Positions 8,426 to 17,452 of a DNA stretch of 64,000 bases are shown piece after piece. A model generated the notes under the pieces. That model was not told the origin of the DNA. It was given only the letters and a program-made list of their open reading frames with translations, and searched no databases. Within the stretch, counting starts at the first letter, position 1; every line of letters starts with the position of its first letter. This DNA is from Nitrospira sp. (GTDB taxonomy: Bacteria > Nitrospirota > Nitrospiria > Nitrospirales > Nitrospiraceae): NCBI GenBank assembly GCA_036984305.1, contig BQWY01000001.1, forward strand, positions 496,001-560,000, given 5' to 3'. Both the position numbers and the translations under genes were made by a program.

Positions 8426-9483
8426 AGGGCCACGCGGTGGTGTCCTCCGTGGAGGTAGTTCATCGTTTGGACGGTCAGCAGAATGGTCACGTCCAATTTG
8501 GCCCTGGCCTCGGGAATCGCAAGACGAAGTTCCTGTTCACGACAGCACGACAGGATGTCGTCGAACACGCGATCAATGGTGTACTGGTACTCACCCGTCC
8601 AGCTCGCGACCTCGCGGCGCACCTCGGCACGAATACGCGAAAGAAACTGCACGGCAGTCGGGTTTTCCTGATAAGCCGGTCCGTCGGAAAAAATGCGCCG
8701 GAGATCGCGATCGTAGATGGTCGGGTGGGGCGACCCGTAGTGTTCTTGCTTGCGGGCATAGTGTTCACGCAAGGTACGGCGGAGGCGGGGCAGCGTATCG
8801 ACCCGCTGTTTCGTGGTGACCGCCGGCCGGGCGCCGGCGAGCGCCGTCATGATCCCGTCCATGTATTCCAGTTTCTTCATGGCCGGCCAGCCTGCATAGC
8901 GTTCGCGCCATTGTGAGTCGGGATTGAGCCAGACGGCAAACGTTTCTGCAAAGTCCTCGTCGGGGTGGCTCTGTGCGTACCACATGTCCAGATGCTGGAC
9001 ATAGTTCTGGCTGTACGGTTTGGGTTTATAAAACGTTGGATAGGGTTGACTGGAGCTCCCGAAGAGCAGCTGGCGCTCACGGCGGCGGCGCAGACGGTAC
9101 GCATTATCGATGGCGTGGCCGGCCTCGTGTCGAAGGATCCGCAGACACCACTCCGGCGTGCCGCCTTCCACCTCCAACATTTGGGCCTGCTCTAACTTGG
9201 CCAGGCGGGGGTGGGCCAGATAGAAGGGGACGGCGATACCCGGGACCCCGTCGGGAGAAAACCACTCTTCGGACAGCCAGAAATGGGGCCGGCACACCAA
9301 GCCACGTGCAGCCAATTCCTCCTGCAAGCGGCGAATGGGTTCCGCGGCGGAACTTTGCTCGATCGTCAGGCGGAGATCGCAGAGCCGTAAGTCGAGCAAT
9401 CGTTCATCGGACCAGTCGGCCCATTCGGGTTCCGAACGCGACGGCGTTTCGGACGCGGCATCTGAGGGGTGAGACGGGTTCAT
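8422..9483 (-). CDS. Putative zinc-binding metallopeptidase (Peptidase_Mx-like)
   Basis: This 353-residue soluble protein has no signal peptide. It contains HEAGH at residues 119-123 (zinc ligands His119 and His123, catalytic Glu120) and a downstream DEDFAETFA segment (Glu180), which probably gives the third ligand. This arrangement fits the family annotated as putative zinc-binding metallopeptidase, for which no substrate is established to my knowledge. The N-terminal ~35 residues are acidic and probably disordered. Its stop overlaps the start of the ATP-grasp ligase gene by 4 bp, a fixed operon-like pair. A protease plus a peptide-bond-forming enzyme suggests peptide modification, but that is inference. 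Confidence 0.75.
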   Translation of the reverse strand: MNPSHPSDAASETPSRSEPEWADWSDERLLDLRLCDLRLTIEQSSAAEPIRRLQEELAARGLVCRPHFWLSEEWFSPDGVPGIAVPFYLAHPRLAKLEQAQMLEVEGGTPEWCLRILRHEAGHAIDNAYRLRRRRERQLLFGSSSQPYPTFYKPKPYSQNYVQHLDMWYAQSHPDEDFAETFAVWLNPDSQWRERYAGWPAMKKLEYMDGIMTALAGARPAVTTKQRVDTLPRLRRTLREHYARKQEHYGSPHPTIYDRDLRRIFSDGPAYQENPTAVQFLSRIRAEVRREVASWTGEYQYTIDRVFDDILSCCREQELRLAIPEARAKLDVTILLTVQTMNYLHGGHHRVAL

Positions 9484-9549
9484 GTCCTGGGTCCCACTCT
9501 CGGCGCAATCCTCCCCGCCCGCCGGATGAACCGTGCACGACGCATAGAC

Positions 9550-10470
9550 CTAGGCCGCGTGGGTCGGTGTCGGAGCTGAGTTCCACCCCGCCACATGGAG
9601 CGGTGGCGGCGTCCCCTGCTTCGGTTCGCCCCAGTAGATCGTCCGATGCGGAAACGGAATCTCAATCCCTTTGGCATCAAAGGTCTTCTTGATTCGTCGA
9701 TTCATTTCGCGTCCGACGCGCCACTGCTGACAAGGATTGGTCTTGATTCGGCACTTGATGATCACCGCCGAGTCCGCGAACTGGTCAACCCCCAGCATCT
9801 CGAGCGGCTCGAGGATGTCGGCCGCAAACTTAGCGTCACCACGCAGCTCCTCCGCGATGTCCTTCAAGACGGCCATGACCTCATCGACGTCTTCTCGATA
9901 CGCGACCCCGACGTCGAACAAATAGTAGGAATACAGCTTTGTCATGTTCTTCACCCGGTCGATCACGCCGTTGGGCACGACATGGACGTTGCCCGACAGG
10001 TCCCGGAGCGTAATCGTGCGGAGTTTGACCTCCTCGACCAATCCACCGACCCCAGCGACCTCCACGACGTCCCCGACGCGTACGGAATCCTCCAGAAGAA
10101 TGAAGAATCCCGAAATCACATCTTTCACGAGACTTTGTCCCCCGAACCCGATCGCCAAGCCGCCAAGTCCCGCCGCAGCCAAGAGCGGTTTGAGATCGAC
10201 GCCCACTTCAGACAGGATCATCATGGTGCCGATTGCCAGAATGAGGACGCGGGCCACGTCCCGGACCACGTGTGTCAACGTATCCACGCGTTTCCGCTGC
10301 CCTGGGCTGTGCAAGGCGCCCTCGTACAGTGTTCGGAACCGAAGGACCAACCGCTTGACCAGGGACAGCAGTATCGCCATGGCGATGAGGATGATCATCA
10401 TGCGCAATCCACTGGTCGATAGCCAGAGGATCGACAGGTCCAAGACGCGGCTCACAGGCGAAGACGACAT
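9550..10470 (-). CDS. Mechanosensitive ion channel, MscS family
   Basis: This 306-residue inner-membrane channel has three N-terminal transmembrane segments. The last is the glycine/alanine-rich pore helix (LAAAGLGGLAIGFGGQSLVKDVISGFFIL), followed by the beta domain (VGDVVEVAGVGGLVEEVKLRTITLRD, then VPNG) and the alpha/beta C-terminal cage. Members open under membrane tension and release osmolytes after hypo-osmotic shock. GGGAGG precedes the ATG. It lies between the zinc-peptidase gene and treZ on the same strand and is one of three MscS-type genes within 7 kb. Confidence 0.93.
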   Translation of the reverse strand: MSSSPVSRVLDLSILWLSTSGLRMMIILIAMAILLSLVKRLVLRFRTLYEGALHSPGQRKRVDTLTHVVRDVARVLILAIGTMMILSEVGVDLKPLLAAAGLGGLAIGFGGQSLVKDVISGFFILLEDSVRVGDVVEVAGVGGLVEEVKLRTITLRDLSGNVHVVPNGVIDRVKNMTKLYSYYLFDVGVAYREDVDEVMAVLKDIAEELRGDAKFAADILEPLEMLGVDQFADSAVIIKCRIKTNPCQQWRVGREMNRRIKKTFDAKGIEIPFPHRTIYWGEPKQGTPPPLHVAGWNSAPTPTHAA

Positions 10471-10535
10471 AGGATGCCTCCCATTCTTATATAAGTGATT
10501 GATGCAAGCGGCTCAAGACCCGACCAAGATTGGGA

Positions 10536-12407
10536 TCACCGGCTTGGGGATAGGAGCACGCAGGCGGCATAGGGTGGAAGTGTCAGTCTCGCTCCATCGG
10601 GTCGAATCGCAAACCGCCGCTCCGTGGCGGTCACCCCCGATCCGCCGTATTCCGTCGCAGATGAGTCGAGGTATCGGTGCCACTCGCCGACCGGTTCCGT
10701 GAGAGACAGCCGTGCCGGCATGGCGTTGAAGCTCAACAATATCAATGCCTGGTCGCCTTGGTCCAGCCATCGATGGAGGATCAAGACCTGCTCCGACTCG
10801 TCGGCTCTGACCGAGTGATGCGAGGAAACGCCGTCGCCGAGCCCGAGAACAGCGACGGATTTTCTCGCCTCGATCAGCGCCATGGTCCACCGCAGCAGGT
10901 CCCGCTGCCGAGCATTCAAGCTGTCCAGGGCGAGCTTCGACCGTAGGAAAGTGGCTTCATCTTGCGGATCCGGGATCTCGTCCGGTTGCCACCCGAAGGC
11001 CGAGAACTCGGAGCGTCGGCCTTGACGGACCGCCTCGATGAGCGTCGGGTCACCGTGCTCGATGAAGTATTGAAAGGGCGCGGTCTCGCCGTATTCCTCA
11101 CCCATGAATAAGAGTGGAATGGAGGGAGACAGGAGGACGACCGTCCGGGCCACCTTGAGGGCGTCCCACGAGAGGGTCGTACTGAGGCGGTCGCCCTTCG
11201 CACGATTGCCGATCTGATCGTGATTCTGGGCAAAGACGACGAACTGGGAGGGCGCGCAGTGCTCAGATGAATTCCCATGCCGTCGTCGGCGGTAGGCGGA
11301 GTAGTGCCCCCCGTGTACAAAACCTTGACGCACCGCGGTGGCCAAATCCTTGAGTCCACCGAAATCCTCGTAGTAGCCCTTTCGTTCGTCGGTCAGGGTG
11401 ACGCGCAGGGCATGGTGGAAATCATCGTTCCACTGGGCATCCAGTCCGAAACCTCCGATCCGTGGTGGATCGATGATGCGGGTGTCGTTGAGATCGCTTT
11501 CGGCGATGACATGCACGGACCGATTGAGGCGGGCGCTCAGCGCGTGGATCTCCCGAGCCATCTCTTTGAGCAAGTGGGTGGCACTGAAATCGAAGATTCC
11601 GTGAATCGCATCCAGTCGCAATCCGTCCATGTGATATTCGGCGATCCAATAGAGTGCATTGCTGATCACGTGATGGCGAACAGCGTCGCTGTCCGGCCCG
11701 TCGTAGTTGACCGCCGATCCCCACGGCGTTCGGTATCGGTCGGTGAAATAGGGGCCGAAGTCTCCCAAGTAGTTCCCCTCGGGACCCAGATGGTTGTAGA
11801 CCACGTCCAGGAGCACCGCCATGCCTGCGGCGTGGCACGCGTCGACAAGCCGTTTGAGCCCATCTGGACCGCCATAGGTCGATTGGGGGGCGAACAAGTG
11901 TACGCCATCGTAGCCCCAGTTACGCCTTCCGGGGAATTGAGCGATCGGCATCAATTCAATGGCCGTGATCCCAAGGGATTTCTTCAGATAGGGGAGCCGG
12001 GGGATGATGGCATCGAAGGTGCCGTCGGGAGTGAAGGTGCCCACGTGAAGCTCATAGATGAGCAACTGGTCGCGCGACACACCGGCCCAACCGGCGTCCG
12101 TCCACCGAAACACGTTCGGATCAATGACAGCCGATGGTCCATGTACGCCTTCAGGCTGGCTGCGCGAGGCGGGATCCGGTCTGCGGAGCGTGTCGTTGAG
12201 CAGGTAGCGGTAGGAGGTTCCTGTCCGAACCCCGTCCACCGTCCCTTCGAAACCACCACCGAAGGACGGTCGAAGCGAAACGACGTGTGGATTCGGCCCG
12301 AGAAGTTCGACCGTAACGCTTCGAGCCTTCGGCGCCCAGACGTGAAACCGGACTCGGTCGGGACCGCACACTCTGGCCCCAAGGTCCAATTCCCATGGTT
12401 CGGTCAC
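10536..12407 (-). CDS. treZ: Malto-oligosyltrehalose trehalohydrolase
   Basis: GH13 enzyme that hydrolyses the alpha-1,4 bond next to the terminal trehalosyl unit of maltooligosyltrehalose, releasing trehalose; it normally works with TreY. The start is set at GTG 12407 because GGGAGGA lies three bases upstream and the family N-terminus (WELDLGARVCGPDRVRFHVWAP) follows at once; the frame stays open to 12476. The product is ~623 residues. It has a CBM48-like N-domain and barrel motifs LLIYELHVGTFTPDGTF, DVVYNHLGPEGNYL, GLRLDAIHGI, VIAESDLND and FAQNHDQIGNR. TreZ and isoamylase are related, but the LHVGTFTPDGT motif and HLGPEGNYL favour TreZ. No treY or treS is seen in the window. Confidence 0.92.
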   Translation of the reverse strand: MTEPWELDLGARVCGPDRVRFHVWAPKARSVTVELLGPNPHVVSLRPSFGGGFEGTVDGVRTGTSYRYLLNDTLRRPDPASRSQPEGVHGPSAVIDPNVFRWTDAGWAGVSRDQLLIYELHVGTFTPDGTFDAIIPRLPYLKKSLGITAIELMPIAQFPGRRNWGYDGVHLFAPQSTYGGPDGLKRLVDACHAAGMAVLLDVVYNHLGPEGNYLGDFGPYFTDRYRTPWGSAVNYDGPDSDAVRHHVISNALYWIAEYHMDGLRLDAIHGIFDFSATHLLKEMAREIHALSARLNRSVHVIAESDLNDTRIIDPPRIGGFGLDAQWNDDFHHALRVTLTDERKGYYEDFGGLKDLATAVRQGFVHGGHYSAYRRRRHGNSSEHCAPSQFVVFAQNHDQIGNRAKGDRLSTTLSWDALKVARTVVLLSPSIPLLFMGEEYGETAPFQYFIEHGDPTLIEAVRQGRRSEFSAFGWQPDEIPDPQDEATFLRSKLALDSLNARQRDLLRWTMALIEARKSVAVLGLGDGVSSHHSVRADESEQVLILHRWLDQGDQALILLSFNAMPARLSLTEPVGEWHRYLDSSATEYGGSGVTATERRFAIRPDGARLTLPPYAACVLLSPSR

Positions 12408-12536
12408 AGTTCCTCCCACATGTCGCTCACACCATACCGACGCGGTGTGCGCTAAACAAGTCCGTGAGATCAACAAATTCCGCTTGCATAAGGATGCTGA
12501 CCCACCTACAAGTCAAGTCGAAAGGGTCGAACCCCG

Positions 12537-13439
12537 TTGGACGCGCTAGCTGACTCCTCCCTTGAGTGGAAGGCACAGGTGGATGAGCGGTGGATTTATA
12601 CGGCGGTGCTTGCCGTGGCGCTGCTGGCCGCCACGCGTCTGGGCGAGTGGGCGATGGAGCGCGCCGTTTCCGATGAGCGATGGCGCTATACCATCCGTAA
12701 AGTCATTCGGACGGCTGCCGCCAGCATCTTTCTTGTCACCGCGATCGGAATATGGGCCCAACGCCTGCAAGGGTTTCTGCTGGTGCTGGGCGCCACGGGG
12801 GCCGGGTTTGCCATCGCGCTGGCGCCCGTCCTCGTGAGTCTTGCCGGATGGGGACTGATCATATCGTCGGGATTATATAAGGTGGGCGACCGCGTCCAGG
12901 TCGGCGGAGTCATCGGGGACGTGACCGATATCGGCATGATTCGTACGTCGTTGCTGGAGATCGGGAACTGGGTGCAGGCCGACCAGTTGACGGGACGCGT
13001 GGTGGCCGTGTCCAACGGGGCTGTGTTCAAGGACCCAGTCTTTAACTACACGCAGGGGGCACCGTACATTTGGGACGAGTTTACGGTGCCGATCGCGTAT
13101 GGACCACAATGGGAGCGGGCGGAAGCGATCATGCGCGAGACGGTCGGTCATGAGACCCGAGAGATCGAAGAATCGGCGAGCGATGCGCTGCGACGTCTTC
13201 CCGGCATCTCGCTGTTGGGGATGCCGGATACGCACGCGCAAGTGTACGTCTCGCTGACCGAACACTGGGTGGCCTGCACGGCGCGCTATGTCGTTCCCGC
13301 CCGCTCCCGCCGAACGGTGAAACATCGCTTGCAGGTGCAGACGCTCAAAGCGCTTGCGCGGGCTGGAATCGAGATCGCTTCGCCGGCACTCACGGTGGTA
13401 CGCTATCCTGCCCCAAGAACGTGGAAGGAGGACGCATGA
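12537..13439 (+). CDS. Mechanosensitive ion channel, MscS family
   Basis: This ~300-residue membrane protein has three predicted N-terminal helices. The pore-lining helix is GATGAGFAIALAPVLVSLAGWGLII, followed by the MscS beta domain (VGDRVQVGGVIGDVTDIGMIRTSLLEIG, then RVVAVSNGAVFKDPVFNYT). It belongs to a different MscS subfamily from the channel at 9550-10470. The frame opens at TTG 12537; GTG 12579, preceded by GGAAGG, is an alternative start. Its stop overlaps the glgX start by 4 bp (ATGA), so channel and debranching enzyme are translationally coupled. It is transcribed divergently from treZ across 129 bp. Confidence 0.9.
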   Translation: MDALADSSLEWKAQVDERWIYTAVLAVALLAATRLGEWAMERAVSDERWRYTIRKVIRTAAASIFLVTAIGIWAQRLQGFLLVLGATGAGFAIALAPVLVSLAGWGLIISSGLYKVGDRVQVGGVIGDVTDIGMIRTSLLEIGNWVQADQLTGRVVAVSNGAVFKDPVFNYTQGAPYIWDEFTVPIAYGPQWERAEAIMRETVGHETREIEESASDALRRLPGISLLGMPDTHAQVYVSLTEHWVACTARYVVPARSRRTVKHRLQVQTLKALARAGIEIASPALTVVRYPAPRTWKEDA

Positions 13440-15574
13440 GAGTGTGGCCGGGAAAGCCCTATCCATTGGGTGCCACGTGGGACGGTGAAGGTGTGAACTT
13501 TTCCTTGTTTTCAGAAAATGCCACCGCCGTGGAATTATGTTTATTCGATGGTCCGGATGCAATTCAGGAATCGTACCGCATCCGTCTGGAGGAACGGACC
13601 GATCAAGTCTGGCACGTCTATATTCCAGGCCTCTGGCCGGGGCAGCACTATGGTTACCGGGTTCACGGTCCGTATGATCCCGGCCAGGGCCACCGGTTCA
13701 ATCCATACAAGCTCTTGATCGATCCGTACGCCAAATCGATCGCGGGAACCGTCGAATGGTCCGATGCGATGTTCGGCTACCGGATCGGCGATCCGCGTGC
13801 TGATCTGACATTGGATGCTCGGGATAACGCCGACAACGTTCCGAAGTCTGTCGTGGTGGATCAGGCGTTTACCTGGGGAGGCGATCATCTGCTCAAGACG
13901 CCGTGGGACAAGACCATCATCTACGAGGTCCACGTGAAGGGGTTGACGGCCCGCCATCCGGACGTTCCGGAGCATATGCGCGGAACCTACTCGGCACTCA
14001 CGACACCCGCCGTCATCGATCATCTCCTGCATTTGGGCGTGACCGCCGTGGAACTCTTGCCCATTCACCAATTCGTGCGGGACAAGCATTTGGCCGATCG
14101 GAACCTGACCAACTATTGGGGGTATAACACGATCGGATTTTTCTCTCCCGACATTCGATACGCGGTCTCACCGGTGCGCGGACGGCACGTGCGCGAGTTC
14201 AAAACGATGGTGAAGACCCTGCACAGTGCCGGCATCGAAGTCATTCTCGACGTCGTCTATAACCATACCGCGGAGGGCAATCACCTGGGCCCGACCTTGT
14301 CGTTCCGTGGAATCGACAATGCGTCCTACTATCGACTGGTCGACCACGATCGTCGGTATTACATGGATTACACGGGATGCGGCAATACCCTCAACGTGAC
14401 GCATCCGCGTACCCTGCAGCTCATTATGGACAGTCTCCGTTATTGGGTGACCGACATGCACGTGGATGGGTTCCGGTTCGATCTGGCATCCGCGCTCGCG
14501 CGCGAACTGCACGCCGTCGATCGCTTGGGGGCCTTCTTCGACATTCTCCATCAGGATCCGATTCTGTCTCAGGTGAAACTCATCGCCGAGCCTTGGGATA
14601 TCGGTGAAGGTGGGTATCAGGTGGGTAACTTTCCGGTCGGATGGGCGGAATGGAACGGGAAGTACCGGGACACGATTCGGCGCTATGTCAAAGGTGACGG
14701 CGGGCAGGTGGCCGAATTGGCGTACCGGCTGACGGGAAGCAGCGACCTGTACAGCATGAGCGGCCGAAGACCGTATGCCAGCATCAATTTCATCACGGCC
14801 CATGACGGCTTCACGCTTCACGATTTGGTCTCGTACAACGAGAAGCACAATCTCGACAACGGCGAGGATAATCGAGACGGGAGCGATGACAATGAAAGTT
14901 GGAACTGTGGGGTTGAGGGACCAACGGACGATCCGAAGATCGTCGACCTTCGCGAACGGCAAAAGCGCAATTTCTTGACCTTGCTCTTTTTTTCGCAGGG
15001 TGTGCCCATGTTGTGCGGCGGAGATGAAATCGGGCGGACGCAAGGAGGGAACAACAACGCCTACTGCCAGGATAATGAAATCAGTTGGTTTGACTGGAAG
15101 CTCGACCGGGCCCAGCGGGATTTTCTCGAGTTTGTCCGTGCGCTCATCGCCTTCCGGAAGCGCCATCCGGTATTGCGGCGACGTCGTTTCTTTCAGGGAC
15201 GACACATCCGCGGCTCCGAGGTGAAGGATATCGCCTGGTTTCGACCGGACGGCAAGGAAATGACCGATGAGGACTGGAACGCCGGCTACGTACGCTCCTT
15301 GATGCTGCGCTTGGCCGGTGATGCCATCAGTGAGACCGATGAGAAAGGGCGACCCGTCGTGGACGACACGTTGCTCATGCTTTTGAATGCGCATCACGGA
15401 CCGCTCGCCTTCACCCTGCCGGCCCACAAGCGCGGCGTACGGTGGCAGCCGCTACTCGATACCGCCATTGCTCCGGGAGCAGAGAAACCCGTCTCCATTC
15501 TCAAGGGAGGGGAGCGCTACGAACTGGAGGCTCGATCGATTGCCGTGCTCCGCATCAGCGAGCGCGCCTCGTAA
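13436..15574 (+). CDS. glgX: Glycogen debranching enzyme GlgX (isoamylase type)
   Basis: Cytoplasmic GH13 enzyme that hydrolyses alpha-1,6 branches, usually of limit dextrins produced by glycogen phosphorylase. ATG 13436 is chosen because AAGGAGG precedes it and MRVWPGKPYPLGATWDGEGVNF is the typical start; the frame extends 15 bases upstream. It has 712 residues, close to the family norm. Motifs: CBM48 N-domain, YEVHVKGLTARHPDVP, DVVYNHTAEGNHLGPT, Asp349 in GFRFDLASAL (nucleophile), Glu385 in LIAEPWDIG (acid/base) and ITAHDGFTLHDLVSYN. It overlaps the upstream MscS gene by 4 bp. A second, more divergent paralogue lies at 53488-55551. Confidence 0.95.
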   Translation: MRVWPGKPYPLGATWDGEGVNFSLFSENATAVELCLFDGPDAIQESYRIRLEERTDQVWHVYIPGLWPGQHYGYRVHGPYDPGQGHRFNPYKLLIDPYAKSIAGTVEWSDAMFGYRIGDPRADLTLDARDNADNVPKSVVVDQAFTWGGDHLLKTPWDKTIIYEVHVKGLTARHPDVPEHMRGTYSALTTPAVIDHLLHLGVTAVELLPIHQFVRDKHLADRNLTNYWGYNTIGFFSPDIRYAVSPVRGRHVREFKTMVKTLHSAGIEVILDVVYNHTAEGNHLGPTLSFRGIDNASYYRLVDHDRRYYMDYTGCGNTLNVTHPRTLQLIMDSLRYWVTDMHVDGFRFDLASALARELHAVDRLGAFFDILHQDPILSQVKLIAEPWDIGEGGYQVGNFPVGWAEWNGKYRDTIRRYVKGDGGQVAELAYRLTGSSDLYSMSGRRPYASINFITAHDGFTLHDLVSYNEKHNLDNGEDNRDGSDDNESWNCGVEGPTDDPKIVDLRERQKRNFLTLLFFSQGVPMLCGGDEIGRTQGGNNNAYCQDNEISWFDWKLDRAQRDFLEFVRALIAFRKRHPVLRRRRFFQGRHIRGSEVKDIAWFRPDGKEMTDEDWNAGYVRSLMLRLAGDAISETDEKGRPVVDDTLLMLLNAHHGPLAFTLPAHKRGVRWQPLLDTAIAPGAEKPVSILKGGERYELEARSIAVLRISERAS

Positions 15575-15697
15575 TCGCAGCATCCCGCGGCGACAGGCAC
15601 CCCTGCGCGCAGATTGGCTCTGGATTGCGGACGGACGTTGGTATAGGATCCACCGCTATCCATTGCTGTCCATGCCTCACATTGCTCCACGGAGTCG

Positions 15698-16558
15698 GTG
15701 CTTTCGGCGAAACAAGGGCACGCGCTTGTGAACCTTCACAGTCTTTGGGACACCGTCTGGGCGACCGTCGAAGGAAGCGTCTCACACGTGGTCGCTTTCC
15801 TCCCGAAGCTCCTGGGAGCCCTGCTGCTCATCCTCGCCGGGTATGTGCTGGCACGGATGGTCGGGGCCGGTACGGCGGCGGTGTTGAAGATGGTGGGTAT
15901 CAATCGGCTGTTGGATCGTACGCCGATCCAAACGCTGCTGGCACGAACCGAATCGCAGAAAACCAGTGCCGACGTGATCGGTACCCTGGTCTCGTGGCTT
16001 ATTTTTCTCCTTTTCGGAATCTCAGCCGCGGATACGTTGGGACTATCCGCCGTGTCCTCGGCGTTGACCGATTTGGCACGGTATCTCCCTCGCGTAGGGG
16101 TCGCGGTGTTGATCGTCGTGCTTGGCATGCTGGCCACGACGTACATCAAAGAGTTGATCGGGCTGGCCTGCCTGTCGGCCGGCATCCCGCAAGGGCCATT
16201 GGTCGCGCAAACGTTTTACGTCGCCGCACTGCTGGTCGTATTCGTAACGGCCATCAACGAACTCGGAATCGACACGATGCTCTTGAACAGTTCGGTCCTG
16301 ATCGCGTTCGGGGGGTTGATAGCCGGGGCGGCCCTGTCGTTCGGACTCGGTGCGCGCGGCGCCGTCGCCAATCTCATCGCGGCGCACTACCTGCAGCCCG
16401 TATTCCGCGTCGGTCAGACGATCCGTGTGGCCGACATACAGGGACAAATTACCGCCATTACCCCGGTCGCCGTGGTTCTCGATACGCCCAACGGACGCAT
16501 CGTGGTGCCAGCCGTGCGATTCCAGGAGGCCAGTACCACCATCGAGCCGTCCGGCTAG
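15698..16558 (+). CDS. Mechanosensitive-channel-like protein with TM_helix repeats
   Basis: This 286-residue membrane protein has about five hydrophobic segments. Two similar stretches (LPKLLGALLLILAGYVLARM and YLPRVGVAVLIVVLGMLATTY) match the conserved TM_helix repeat found in CmpX/MscS-related proteins. A glycine/alanine-rich helix follows (AFGGLIAGAALSFGLGARGAVANLIA) and then a short beta domain (FRVGQTIRVADIQGQITAITPVAVVLDTPNGRIVVPA). It lacks the large C-terminal cage of MscS. GTG 15698 opens the frame; GTG 15728 is an alternative, with AAGGG upstream. Three bases separate it from the MgtE-like gene, suggesting co-transcription with the magnesium block. Confidence 0.85.
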   Translation: MLSAKQGHALVNLHSLWDTVWATVEGSVSHVVAFLPKLLGALLLILAGYVLARMVGAGTAAVLKMVGINRLLDRTPIQTLLARTESQKTSADVIGTLVSWLIFLLFGISAADTLGLSAVSSALTDLARYLPRVGVAVLIVVLGMLATTYIKELIGLACLSAGIPQGPLVAQTFYVAALLVVFVTAINELGIDTMLLNSSVLIAFGGLIAGAALSFGLGARGAVANLIAAHYLQPVFRVGQTIRVADIQGQITAITPVAVVLDTPNGRIVVPAVRFQEASTTIEPSG

Positions 16559-16561
16559 CAG

Positions 16562-17452
16562 ATGAACGCGGAGTCCCGCCTCACCCTGGCGTACTTGAAA
16601 GCCTATCCGCTCGAGGCTGTGAAGCAACTCGAAAGCTGGCCCGCGCAGGAGGTGGTGGCGGTGTTGTCGGACTATGCGGAGGACGAGATCGCGGCTATCC
16701 TCGAGCATGCACCGGCGCATGTCGCCGCGGATGTTCTACTCCTGCTTCCCCGTGATCGAACCGTCACCATTCTAGCCTCGCTTCCGTCCCCGGCTGCCAT
16801 TGGAGTCTTACGACAGTGTGACCGGCAGCTCCAGCGCGAGCTGTTATCCCAGCTGGATACCATCGTCGGTCCAGGCCTTCGATCGAACATTCTCCATGCT
16901 GAAGGTTCTGCGGCCAGTCTGGCCGACCCCCGCATGCTCACACTGGCCCCGGACGTCTCCGTCGCCAGTGCGCTGGAGTGGATCAAGCGCAACCCCCAAC
17001 GGGCCACCTATTACCACTATGTGGTGGAGCGAGACGGCGCGTTGGTCGGGATGGTCACAACCAAGCAACTTCTGATCGCCGAGCCCACGCAACTGGTAGC
17101 GACGATCATGACGGATCAGATCGAAACGGTCCCTGCGGACGCGGCGGGTGAAGAACTGCGGCAACATCCCCAGTGGCGACGCTATCCCATGCTTCCGGTT
17201 GTAGACCGAAACGGATTACTGGTCGGGGTCCTTCGGCATCAGGCCCTGCAGCGGTTGCGCGATGAGGGCATCGTCCCGGCCGCAGGCAACGTGCTTTCTG
17301 ACACCCTGATCAAGGTGTGGGAAACCTACGCGCTGGTCGGGTTGCGGATCATGACGGACCTAGTCCAGGTGGTCGAAACAAGCATGACCGAGGCGCCGAG
17401 GGATCCGCGCCAGGAAGGACGCCCCGATGATCCGACACCGGCAACTTCATGA
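16562..17452 (+). CDS. Soluble MgtE-like protein: MgtE N domain plus CBS pair, no membrane domain
   Basis: This 296-residue protein has the cytosolic half of an MgtE magnesium channel but no membrane segment. Residues ~10-120 show the helical MgtE N-domain pattern (LESWPAQEVVAVLSDYAEDEIAAIL), and ~125-250 carry two CBS motifs (VVERDGALVGMVTTKQLL and VVDRNGLLVGVLRHQAL). The C-terminal ~45 residues form one helix, then a proline-rich tail. In MgtE the N and CBS domains bind Mg2+ and close the pore, so a stand-alone copy could be a Mg2+ sensor or regulatory partner. It overlaps the following full-length mgtE by 26 bp, which supports that idea; function is inferred. Confidence 0.8.
   Translation: MNAESRLTLAYLKAYPLEAVKQLESWPAQEVVAVLSDYAEDEIAAILEHAPAHVAADVLLLLPRDRTVTILASLPSPAAIGVLRQCDRQLQRELLSQLDTIVGPGLRSNILHAEGSAASLADPRMLTLAPDVSVASALEWIKRNPQRATYYHYVVERDGALVGMVTTKQLLIAEPTQLVATIMTDQIETVPADAAGEELRQHPQWRRYPMLPVVDRNGLLVGVLRHQALQRLRDEGIVPAAGNVLSDTLIKVWETYALVGLRIMTDLVQVVETSMTEAPRDPRQEGRPDDPTPATS

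Noticed and set aside
14168-15427. 419-codon open frame on the minus strand
   Set aside because: Antisense to glgX; no motif or ribosome-binding site.
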